5,284 nucleotides of DNA from Chloroflexota bacterium (GTDB lineage Bacteria > Chloroflexota > Anaerolineae > Caldilineales > Caldilineaceae). A program made the position numbers and the translations under genes. Shown here one piece after another: positions 1 to 4,578 of the stretch; position 1 is the stretch's first letter; each line of letters opens with the position of its first letter. The DNA is taken from contig QEUY01000334.1 of assembly GCA_003577365.1 (NCBI GenBank), positions 1 to 5,284 of the forward strand. Reading direction: 5' to 3'. The notes under the pieces are model-generated. The model was not told the origin of the DNA and made no database searches. It worked only from the letters and a program-made list of their open reading frames with translations.

Positions 1-1
1 C

Positions 2-403
2 AGCGCAAGCCTAGACAAACAGGATCAGAGCGACGAGTTGGACGGCGACCTATCGGGCGGCGAACCGTCCACAGGGCTAGCGCGCCTGGTCGGCGACGCC
101 ATGAGCACCTTGGCCGGGACGCAGCAGGCCGTGCTCAACAGCCAAAGCGCATTGCGCGAAATGCTCAACGTGGTCGTGCAGGACAATTTTAACCTCAAGG
201 ACGAGAATCGCAAACTGCGTGACCGAATGCTCGAATTGGAGCGGGCGCTGGCCGAATATCAGCGCCGCGAAGAGACGCGCAAAGAACGCAGCGAGGGCCG
301 CCTGCGCGCCCTCGAAGCCACGGTGGCAGCCCTCCAACAACAGATCGCTCAGTTAGTCCAGTTGCAGCGGCAGCAGCAGCGCCGCCGCGGCTGGTTCGGC
401 TAA
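2..403 (+). CDS. C-terminal part of a coiled-coil protein (5' end outside window)
   Basis: The frame is open from base 2, so the gene most likely begins before the window. A TTG at 38 could be read as a start, but it has no convincing ribosome site and coding continues upstream of it. The 133 visible residues begin with an acidic, Gly/Ser-rich stretch. From about base 200 to 390 follows a long charged helix with heptad-like Leu spacing (LKDENRKLRDRMLELERAL, later LRALEATVAALQQQIAQL), which predicts a coiled coil and oligomerisation. It ends in a Gln/Arg-rich tail closing in RRRGWFG. There is no membrane segment or signal in the visible part. The stop TAA lies 3 bp from the stop of the convergent rimO. 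The family is not recognised. A C-terminal coiled coil with a basic/aromatic tail also occurs in some MerR-like or plasmid DNA-binding proteins (the DUF3967 type), so the missing N-terminus may hold a DNA-binding domain, but that is a guess. Confidence 0.7.
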   Translation, partial: SASLDKQDQSDELDGDLSGGEPSTGLARLVGDAMSTLAGTQQAVLNSQSALREMLNVVVQDNFNLKDENRKLRDRMLELERALAEYQRREETRKERSEGRLRALEATVAALQQQIAQLVQLQRQQQRRRGWFG

Positions 404-406
404 CGT

Positions 407-1903
407 CTAGACCAGCCCAATCGGGGCGCGGCCTGGCGTCTGCGCCGGCTGGGGCTTGACGCTGGGCTTGACGCTCGGAAAGGTCTCGCTCACCAACGGC
501 TCGCCCACCAGGTCATATTCCATCGCCCCGTTGATATAGACCTCGATCATCTCCCCTGCCGGCACGCCGCCCACGCCCGGCACCAGCACCAACCCATCGA
601 CCTCCGGCGCATCGCGATAGCTGCGGCCCAGCAGCAGCGGCTGGCGGCTGCCCTCGATCTCGCCTTCGCCTTCGACCAAGATCGCCAACTGCTTGCCCAC
701 CTGCGCCTGGTTCTTGCGCAGGCTGATCGGCTGCTGCACCTCCATCAAGCGCGCATAACGCTCCGCCTTCACATCTTCGTCCACCGGGTCGGGCAGCAGC
801 GCGGCGGGCGTACCCGGTTCGGGGCTAAACTGGAACGCGCCCACCTTGTCGAATTCGATGGCCCGGACAAAGTCCAGCAGCCCCTGGAATTCCTGCTCGG
901 TCTCGCCCGGATAGCCGACGATAAAGGTGGTGCGCAGCGCGATGCCGGGCATGGCGGCGCGCAGCTTGGCGATATGGTCATAGACCATCTCCAGCCGCGA
1001 GGGGCGGTGCATGCGGCGCAGCGTGGCCGGGTCGCCATGTTGCAGCGGCATATCCAGATAGGGCACGATCTTGGGTTCGCGGCCCATCACCTCGATCAAC
1101 TCGTCGCCGACATGGCCGGGATAGGCGTACATCAGCCGCAGCCAGCGCAGGTCGTGGCCGGCGCGCCGGCAGATGGCGCTGAGCAGGCGCGGCAGGCTGT
1201 TGGCCTCGCCCCAATCGCGGCCATAATCGGTCGTGTCTTGGGCCACCAACACCAGTTCCTTGGCCCCGGCCTGCACCAAGGCGATGGCCTCGTCTACCAC
1301 GGCCTCCAGCGGGCGGCTGCGCAGCTTGCCCTTGAAGCTGGGGATGGTGCAAAAGGCGCAGGGTGCGTTGCAGCCGTCTGAAATCTTGAGATAGGCGCTG
1401 CCGCCCAGCACCGGCGGGCGCGGCACAGCCTGCGTATATTCCTGGCCGGGGTCGTCCAGCAGCGCGGGCACGTGATAGCCCGGCGTGAGCGGTGCTTCGC
1501 CCAGCAGCTCATAGCGCGCCCGCGGACGCGCCGTCTTGCCCCCGCGGATCTGGCCGATCAACTGCAGCACATCCATCCAGCGGCGTGTGCCGAGCAGCCC
1601 GTCCACCTTGGGGACGCGCGCCAGCACCTCTTGGCCGTTGCGCTGCGCCAGGCAGCCGGCGGCGATCAGGACCTGGTTGCGCCGCTTGTGGCGGCCCAGG
1701 TCGGCCAGCACGCCGATCGATTCCTCCTTGGCGGCCTCCAGGAAGCCGCAGGTATTGACGATCAAGACATCGGCTTCGCGCGCCGCCGCCGTGGCGCGAT
1801 AGTCCGCGCCCTGCAGCAGCATCTCGATGCCGTCGCTGTCGACCTTATTCTTGGGACAGCCCAGGGTGATCAGGTGATACTTCAACGCCAACCTCTCCCT
1901 CAT
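407..1903 (-). CDS. rimO: RimO, ribosomal protein S12 aspartate methylthiotransferase
   Basis: This is a cytosolic radical-SAM enzyme that adds a methylthio group to the conserved aspartate of ribosomal protein uS12 (Asp89 in E. coli), using two [4Fe-4S] clusters. The order is an N-terminal methylthiotransferase domain with cysteines 16 (in TLGCPKN), 52 (VNTCGF) and 84 (AAGCLAQR), then a radical-SAM core with C178-x3-C182-x2-C185, then a C-terminal TRAM domain (about 397-465). The motifs YLDMPLQH (282-289) and SYRDAPEVDG (428-437) separate RimO from the tRNA enzymes MiaB and MtaB. At 498 aa it is longer than the usual 430-445. The gap from C84 to C178 is about 25 residues longer than in E. 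coli RimO as I recall it, and there is a Pro-rich tail after about 468. It is the third gene of its operon and its start lies 59 bp inside the HD gene. ATG 1903 has AGGA 5 nt upstream. A TTG at 1885 behind AGGGAGAGG is a possible alternative start that keeps all the motifs. Confidence 0.97.
   Translation of the reverse strand: MRERLALKYHLITLGCPKNKVDSDGIEMLLQGADYRATAAAREADVLIVNTCGFLEAAKEESIGVLADLGRHKRRNQVLIAAGCLAQRNGQEVLARVPKVDGLLGTRRWMDVLQLIGQIRGGKTARPRARYELLGEAPLTPGYHVPALLDDPGQEYTQAVPRPPVLGGSAYLKISDGCNAPCAFCTIPSFKGKLRSRPLEAVVDEAIALVQAGAKELVLVAQDTTDYGRDWGEANSLPRLLSAICRRAGHDLRWLRLMYAYPGHVGDELIEVMGREPKIVPYLDMPLQHGDPATLRRMHRPSRLEMVYDHIAKLRAAMPGIALRTTFIVGYPGETEQEFQGLLDFVRAIEFDKVGAFQFSPEPGTPAALLPDPVDEDVKAERYARLMEVQQPISLRKNQAQVGKQLAILVEGEGEIEGSRQPLLLGRSYRDAPEVDGLVLVPGVGGVPAGEMIEVYINGAMEYDLVGEPLVSETFPSVKPSVKPQPAQTPGRAPIGLV
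452..475 (-). repeat. Two tandem copies of a 12-bp unit inside the 3' end of rimO
   Basis: GGGCTTGACGCT occurs perfectly twice (452-463 and 464-475). Read on the minus strand it encodes Ser-Val-Lys-Pro twice, in the tail that follows the TRAM domain of RimO. It is in frame and looks like a recent slippage duplication in an unconserved tail. Confidence 0.85.
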
Positions 1904-2582
1904 GCGCTTCCTGCGCCCACATCTCCAACACGGCCAGCATATCGCGATAACGCCGTTCGGCCAGCGCCTGCGCCGGTGCGGTGTTCATGCTTGCCACCGT
2001 ATGGACCAACGTCTTGTGCGTAAACTCATAGTTGTCGGCGCGCCGTTCTTCCAGCGTGTGAAATGCGGCATAGGTGGTGCTCAGATTGAACATCAACGCC
2101 TGCACCCCCAGCTTGGTCAGCTTGTCGGCGTCCCACAACACCGCCGCTTCGAGCGGAGACAGCGGCTCCGCATCGGCGGCGCGAAACAGCCCCACATGCT
2201 TGCGGATGGCGTCGGCCACGGCGGGCAGTTTCTCCTGCGGGAAATCGCTGGCGGCCAAAATCGCCTGCGCGGCGCGCGCGCCGGCCACCCCATGGCCGGG
2301 CTGTTCCTTGCGTACATCATGCAGCCACGCCGCAGCCTCCACGATCTCACGGTCGGCGCCGGTCGCCTCGGCCAGCCACAGCGCCAACCCCACCACCTGG
2401 CAGACATGCTCCCAGCGGTGGTTAAAGGGGATCGGCTCCCCCGGCTGCACCTGCCACACATGGCGCGCTTCGGCTTCAGCTTGGGCGGCGGCGGCCCGCT
2501 GTGCGATGGCGCGCCAGCCCGTCTGGACCGTGCCCGGCCCGCTTGCGCCCGATTCGGTCATGCCCGCCTGCCCCATGCTCAC
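1845..2582 (-). CDS. HD-domain metal-dependent phosphohydrolase
   Basis: Predicted soluble HD-superfamily phosphohydrolase acting on a nucleotide or other phosphate ester; the substrate is unknown. The metal-binding pattern is complete: H59 in NHRWEHV, the H88-D89 pair in AAWLHDV, a later H129 in IRKHVG, and D151/D153 in LWDADKLTKLG. The last motif resembles YedJ-like HD proteins, in which a DADKL segment supplies the final aspartate. The first 45 residues are Ala/Gln-rich and the last 20 (after EMWAQEAHE) look unconserved. The start is GTG 2582, which overlaps the phosphoesterase stop as GTGA, with GGAG 8 nt upstream. ATG 2576, behind AGGGGGG at 5 nt, is an equally good start and changes only two residues. 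The 3' end runs 59 bp into rimO. The coupling to a second phosphoesterase suggests linked phosphate-ester hydrolysis, but this is inference. Confidence 0.9.
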   Translation of the reverse strand: MSMGQAGMTESGASGPGTVQTGWRAIAQRAAAAQAEAEARHVWQVQPGEPIPFNHRWEHVCQVVGLALWLAEATGADREIVEAAAWLHDVRKEQPGHGVAGARAAQAILAASDFPQEKLPAVADAIRKHVGLFRAADAEPLSPLEAAVLWDADKLTKLGVQALMFNLSTTYAAFHTLEERRADNYEFTHKTLVHTVASMNTAPAQALAERRYRDMLAVLEMWAQEAHEGEVGVEVSPDHPGLSQE

Positions 2583-3220
2583 CCCCCTGGCTCCAAATCC
2601 AAGACGCGGAAAGGATAGACGTTGATCACCTCTGTCTCCTCATAGCGGGTTTGGGTCGTCGTATTCTGCCGGTAGAGATGGATATGGCCGTGGAGCAGAT
2701 AGCGCGGTTTGAACCAGCGCATAAAGATCAAGAAGCTTTCAAAACCCTGGTGGGCGCGGTCGGGCTGGTCGTGGATGCCGCGCGGCGGCGAATGCGCCAG
2801 CAGCACGTCCAGCCAGCGGCCATAGCGCACTCGGTTCATCGCCAGCTTGGGGGCCAGGCGCAGGACATTGAACCACATCTCGCGTTCGGTATACTGGTAC
2901 TTGGGGGCCAGGTTATAGCGCATCGACCCTTCCAGCCCAGCCAGGAGCAGCGCGCCTTCGCGCCGGGTCTCCAGATGGAGGTTCACCGCGCCCATCGGTT
3001 CATGTTTCTGGCTCCAGTTGCCCCCCTGATATTCGATCTCGCGGCCGTGGTTGCCAAAGACATAATAGCAGGGGCGGTTGACGGTGCTGACCAGATATTC
3101 AATATAATAGAAGGGGAGATCGCCACAACTGAGGATCAGATCGACAGCCCCCACGCGCTGTTTCACGGCAGGGCTGTAGAGCACTGGTTCGACTTTATCG
3201 GAGACGGCCAACACACGCAT
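2579..3220 (-). CDS. Calcineurin-like metallophosphoesterase, variant metal site
   Basis: Predicted cytosolic metal-dependent phosphoesterase of 213 aa; the substrate is unknown. Calcineurin-like motifs in order are D8 (VSDKV), D34 (SCGDL), N57-H58 (FGNHG), H143 (LLAHSPP) and H179-x-H181 (HGHIH). The first motif is normally D-x-H but here reads D8-K9-V10, so one metal-binding histidine is missing. I recall related Chloroflexota proteins with a similar SDxV start, so this is probably a subfamily trait rather than decay. The usual GNHD reads GNHG. I chose ATG 3220 because a strong promoter ends 8 nt before it and because MRVLAVSD is how this fold usually begins. ATG 3238 would add six residues (MLQSLS), but it lies inside the promoter spacer and is preceded by CCTCCTCC rather than a Shine-Dalgarno. 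It is the first gene of the operon and its stop overlaps the next start by 4 bp. Confidence 0.9.
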   Translation of the reverse strand: MRVLAVSDKVEPVLYSPAVKQRVGAVDLILSCGDLPFYYIEYLVSTVNRPCYYVFGNHGREIEYQGGNWSQKHEPMGAVNLHLETRREGALLLAGLEGSMRYNLAPKYQYTEREMWFNVLRLAPKLAMNRVRYGRWLDVLLAHSPPRGIHDQPDRAHQGFESFLIFMRWFKPRYLLHGHIHLYRQNTTTQTRYEETEVINVYPFRVLDLEPGG

Positions 3221-3257
3221 AGACAGTGATTGTAACATTGCCCAGGAGGAGGGTCAA
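3220..3257 (-). promoter_or_regulatory. Sigma-70-type promoter giving a probably leaderless mRNA for the phosphoesterase-HD-rimO operon
   Basis: On the minus strand TTGACC (3257-3252, 5 of 6 matches to the -35) is followed by exactly 17 bp and TACAAT (3234-3229, 5 of 6 matches to the -10). Eight bases (CACTGTCT) then separate it from ATG 3220. Transcription would start at or within two bases of that ATG, leaving no room for a ribosome site. No other promoter of similar quality was seen upstream of this operon. Confidence 0.7.
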
Positions 3258-3359
3258 AGCACACTGGATAAAAAGCGGGCGTGCAAAAATATCTCACAGC
3301 CGTCTGCAACCTTTGGGCCGCGGCTGCGTACTGTTGTATGAATAGACACGCCAAGCCAA

Positions 3360-3401
3360 GCCGGCGCAGATAGCAAACCCCGCTCCACTTGCGGCGCCGG
3401 C
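3360..3401 (+). other. Hairpin in the leader region of the DUF4870-like gene
   Basis: GCCGGCGC (3360-3367) and its exact complement GCGCCGGC (3394-3401) can form an 8-bp all-G/C stem. Inside it, GCAA (3373-3376) can pair with TTGC (3389-3392), leaving a C-rich loop. It ends 45 bp before ATG 3447, in the 208-bp gap between divergent genes. No T tract follows, so it is not a standard terminator. It could be an mRNA leader structure or a protein site, and no known riboswitch was recognised. The rest of the gap shows only the minus-strand promoter at its left end and the ribosome site AGGGAGA at 3431. Confidence 0.45.
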
Positions 3402-3446
3402 AGAGGCAGAGGCAATAGCGAAGCGATTTCAGGGAGAACGCAAACC

Positions 3447-4043
3447 ATGTCCGATGATCTGAACCGCACACCTGCGGACGAGACCAACGCCCATCTGAGC
3501 GGGGAAGACGCTCAACCGCACGCCGCGCAACCGGCCGCGGCGCAGCCCGGCTCCGGCCCCACGCCGGTCGAACGCGCCGCCGAGACGGCACGCGAACAGG
3601 CCGGCGAAGCCGCCAGCGCGCTGCGCCGCGGCGAATTTATGCAGGACGCCGGGGTGGACCCCACGGCGGACAAAGATGACAAGCTGATCGCCCTGCTCTC
3701 CTATGCCACGCAGATCGTGATTCCGGTCGTGATGCCGGTGATCGTGCTGCTGAGCGAGAGCAGCAAGAAGCGCCCCTTCCAACGCTACCATGCCGTCCAG
3801 AGCCTGGCCTTGATGCTGCTCTTTGTCGTCATCGCGGTCGCAGTCGGCATCGGCACAGCCATCTTCCAGATTGTGCCCCTGCTGGGCCAACTGCTGGGGG
3901 TGCTGGTGCTCTGTCTCACCCCCATCGCCTATCTGATGGCCGTGGTGGCGCTGCTCTACTACGGCTACCAAGCCTATCAGGGCAAACGCTTCGCCATTCC
4001 GGGGCTGACCAGCTTCCTGCGCGACCAGGGCTGGATCGACTGA
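3447..4043 (+). CDS. DUF4870/Tic20-like small integral membrane protein
   Basis: Predicted inner-membrane protein of 198 aa; its role is unknown, and the DUF4870 family is only distantly tied to the chloroplast import component Tic20. Residues 1-75 are hydrophilic, rich in Ala, Pro and acidic residues and probably disordered, with no signal peptide. The family core follows: DDKLIALLSYATQIV leading into a first membrane segment (about 80-103), the conserved polar loop with KKRPFQRYHAVQSL (107-120), a second segment (about 118-140), and a long hydrophobic stretch (about 142-172) likely to hold one or two more. It ends in YQAYQGKRFAIPGLTSFL, a sequence typical of the family's C-terminus. ATG 3447 has AGGGAGA (3431-3437) about 9 nt upstream. 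It appears to be a single-gene unit: divergent from the phosphoesterase operon and closed by a strong terminator. No confident promoter was found for it. Confidence 0.88.
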   Translation: MSDDLNRTPADETNAHLSGEDAQPHAAQPAAAQPGSGPTPVERAAETAREQAGEAASALRRGEFMQDAGVDPTADKDDKLIALLSYATQIVIPVVMPVIVLLSESSKKRPFQRYHAVQSLALMLLFVVIAVAVGIGTAIFQIVPLLGQLLGVLVLCLTPIAYLMAVVALLYYGYQAYQGKRFAIPGLTSFLRDQGWID

Positions 4044-4065
4044 CACTGCCCGCAGCTCAGCCCAG

Positions 4066-4111
4066 AAGGCGACCGGCACTTTGCGACGTGCCGGTCGCCT
4101 TTTTTGTTTTT
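4066..4111 (+). terminator. Rho-independent terminator of the DUF4870-like gene
   Basis: A perfect 14-bp inverted repeat, AAGGCGACCGGCAC (4066-4079) and GTGCCGGTCGCCTT (4088-4101), surrounds an 8-base loop. It is followed by a T tract interrupted by one G (4100-4111). It lies 22 bp after the stop codon. The opposite strand has no T tract, so it acts in the plus direction. Confidence 0.95.
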
Positions 4112-4161
4112 CAAACCTCGACTCAACTTTCCGCAATCGTTTCCGTGTTCAAGGCGAAATT

Positions 4162-4179
4162 ATCAAGTTTAATATTGAT
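4162..4179. promoter_or_regulatory. Inverted repeat in the AT-rich block upstream of the 4197 promoter
   Basis: ATCAA (4162-4166) and TTGAT (4175-4179) form an inverted repeat with an 8-bp spacer. It is centred about 60 bp before the predicted transcription start, a common place for an activator. The whole stretch 4157-4196 is very AT-rich in an otherwise GC-rich window and could serve as an UP element. The arms are short, so chance is a real possibility. Confidence 0.3.
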
Positions 4180-4196
4180 TTTTCTAAAATAGGGTA

Positions 4197-4224
4197 TTGA
4201 CAAACCTCAATTTTCTGCTATGAT
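4197..4224 (+). promoter_or_regulatory. Consensus sigma-70-type promoter with extended -10
   Basis: TTGACA (4197-4202, perfect -35) is separated by 16 bp from TATGAT (4219-4224, 5 of 6). TG stands at 4216-4217, giving the extended form TGCTATGAT. The predicted start is near G4231, about 49 nt before ATG 4280. It is the strongest promoter in the window and appears to drive the 76-aa gene, the leader ORF, the DUF2089 gene and the beta-helix gene, because no terminator or further promoter was seen between them. Confidence 0.88.
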
Positions 4225-4230
4225 GCTTTC

Positions 4231-4254
4231 GAAAACAGCAAGCGGTTTGCTTTC
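4231..4254 (+). other. Possible stem-loop at the very 5' end of the mRNA
   Basis: GAAA (4231-4234) plus GCAA (4238-4241) can pair with the continuous TTGCTTTC (4247-4254), giving 8 bp with a 3-nt bulge and a 5-nt loop. It begins at the predicted transcription start. Such 5'-terminal stems can protect an mRNA from decay. The stem is AT-rich and only moderately stable. Confidence 0.3.
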
Positions 4255-4279
4255 ACGCAGACAGATCGGAGGCACAGCC

Positions 4280-4510
4280 ATGTTTGAGCACTACACGCCC
4301 GACGCCTGGATGGCGCTCGCCAAAGCCCGCCATCAAGCCGCGCTGGAGGACGCTGCCGCTTACCGCCGCCTGCCGAAAGCCGCCCCCCAGGCTCCGGCGC
4401 GCCGGCTGCGCGACCAACTCGGCGACTGGCTGATCAGCGCCGGCCAGCGGATCAAACCCGCCGTCCCGGCAGAGCCGCGCCCGGCGCTCGTCCACCCTCG
4501 CCGTCCCTGA
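4280..4510 (+). CDS. Small hypothetical protein, 76 aa
   Basis: The family is not recognised. The protein is basic and Ala/Arg/Pro-rich. Residues 8-34 (DAWMALAKARHQAALEDAAA) predict an amphipathic helix. A Pro/Ala linker follows, then a second amphipathic helix, RRLRDQLGDWLISAGQRI (41-58), and a Pro-rich tail. There is no hydrophobic span long enough for a membrane segment and no signal peptide; the second helix could bind a membrane surface or a partner. I chose ATG 4280 because GGAGG (4268-4272) lies 7 nt upstream. The in-frame ATG at 4220 lies inside the -10 element and cannot be on the mRNA. It is the first gene after the strong promoter and stands 64 bp before the DUF2089 gene, so it is probably co-transcribed. 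Small proteins ending in a similar LGxWLIxxGQ-type helix seem common in Chloroflexota; this is recall, not a search result. Confidence 0.75.
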   Translation: MFEHYTPDAWMALAKARHQAALEDAAAYRRLPKAAPQAPARRLRDQLGDWLISAGQRIKPAVPAEPRPALVHPRRP

Positions 4511-4513
4511 CGG

Positions 4514-4545
4514 CCCAGGGATCTAGCGACCCAGGAATCTCTCAC
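4514..4545 (+). repeat. Two 16-bp direct repeats before the leader ORF
   Basis: CCCAGGGATCT (4514-4524) recurs as CCCAGGAATCT (4530-4540), 10 of 11 identical, at a 16-bp period. The second copy contains the AGGA likely to be the ribosome site of the leader ORF at 4546. It could be a binding site for a regulator, acting on DNA or RNA, or a chance duplication. Confidence 0.5.
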
Positions 4546-4578
4546 ATGAAGCAGCCAATCAGAAAGAACCGGCCATGA
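4546..4578 (+). CDS. Candidate 10-codon leader ORF coupled to the DUF2089 gene
   Basis: ATG 4546 opens a 10-codon frame (MKQPIRKNRP) whose TGA (4576-4578) overlaps the ATG of the DUF2089 gene as ATGA. AGGA (4533-4536) lies 9 nt upstream, a better ribosome site than the weak AGAAAGAA before the DUF2089 start. The arrangement suggests that ribosomes ending here re-start on the next gene. The peptide is strongly basic and has no obvious attenuation codon run or hairpin pair. It is too short to judge by coding statistics, so the call rests on geometry alone. Confidence 0.4.
   Translation: MKQPIRKNRP

Noticed and set aside
412..452. Bulged stem just after the coiled-coil gene as a terminator
   Set aside because: It has a seven-base bulge and no T tract on either strand.
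1902..2618. 238-aa plus-strand frame opposite the HD gene
   Set aside because: It is antisense to a gene with complete HD motifs. Its His/Arg/Gly-rich composition is what a GC-rich antisense frame gives.
2501..3229. 242-aa plus-strand frame opposite the phosphoesterase
   Set aside because: It is a shadow of the real minus-strand gene, with no ribosome site and no family motif.
3221..3238. ATG 3238 as start of the metallophosphoesterase
   Set aside because: It falls within the 17-bp promoter spacer, has CCTCCTCC instead of a ribosome site, and adds residues before the usual M-R-V-L-A-V-S-D start. It remains possible if another promoter lies further upstream.
3313..3342. Possible promoter TTGGGC-N18-TATGAA for the DUF4870-like gene
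   Set aside because: It has only 3 of 6 and 4 of 6 matches at an 18-bp spacing, too weak to annotate. The true promoter was not identified.
3244..3373. AGGAGGAGGG on the plus strand followed by a short frame from GTG 3281
   Set aside because: No start codon lies at a usable distance from the purine run. The 30-codon frame from GTG has no ribosome site, and the run is explained as part of the minus-strand promoter spacer.
3163..3591. 142-aa minus-strand frame spanning the divergent intergenic region
   Set aside because: It overlaps the starts of two well-supported genes, has an odd Arg/Cys-rich composition and shows no recognisable motif.
3429..4136. 235-aa minus-strand frame opposite the DUF4870-like gene
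   Set aside because: It reads across the intrinsic terminator, is antisense to a conserved membrane protein and has a His/Gln-rich shadow composition.
4220..4279. Upstream in-frame ATG (4220) giving a 96-aa version of the small protein
   Set aside because: The ATG lies inside the -10 hexamer TATGAT, so it is not transcribed from this promoter. ATG 4280 has a perfect GGAGG at 7 nt.
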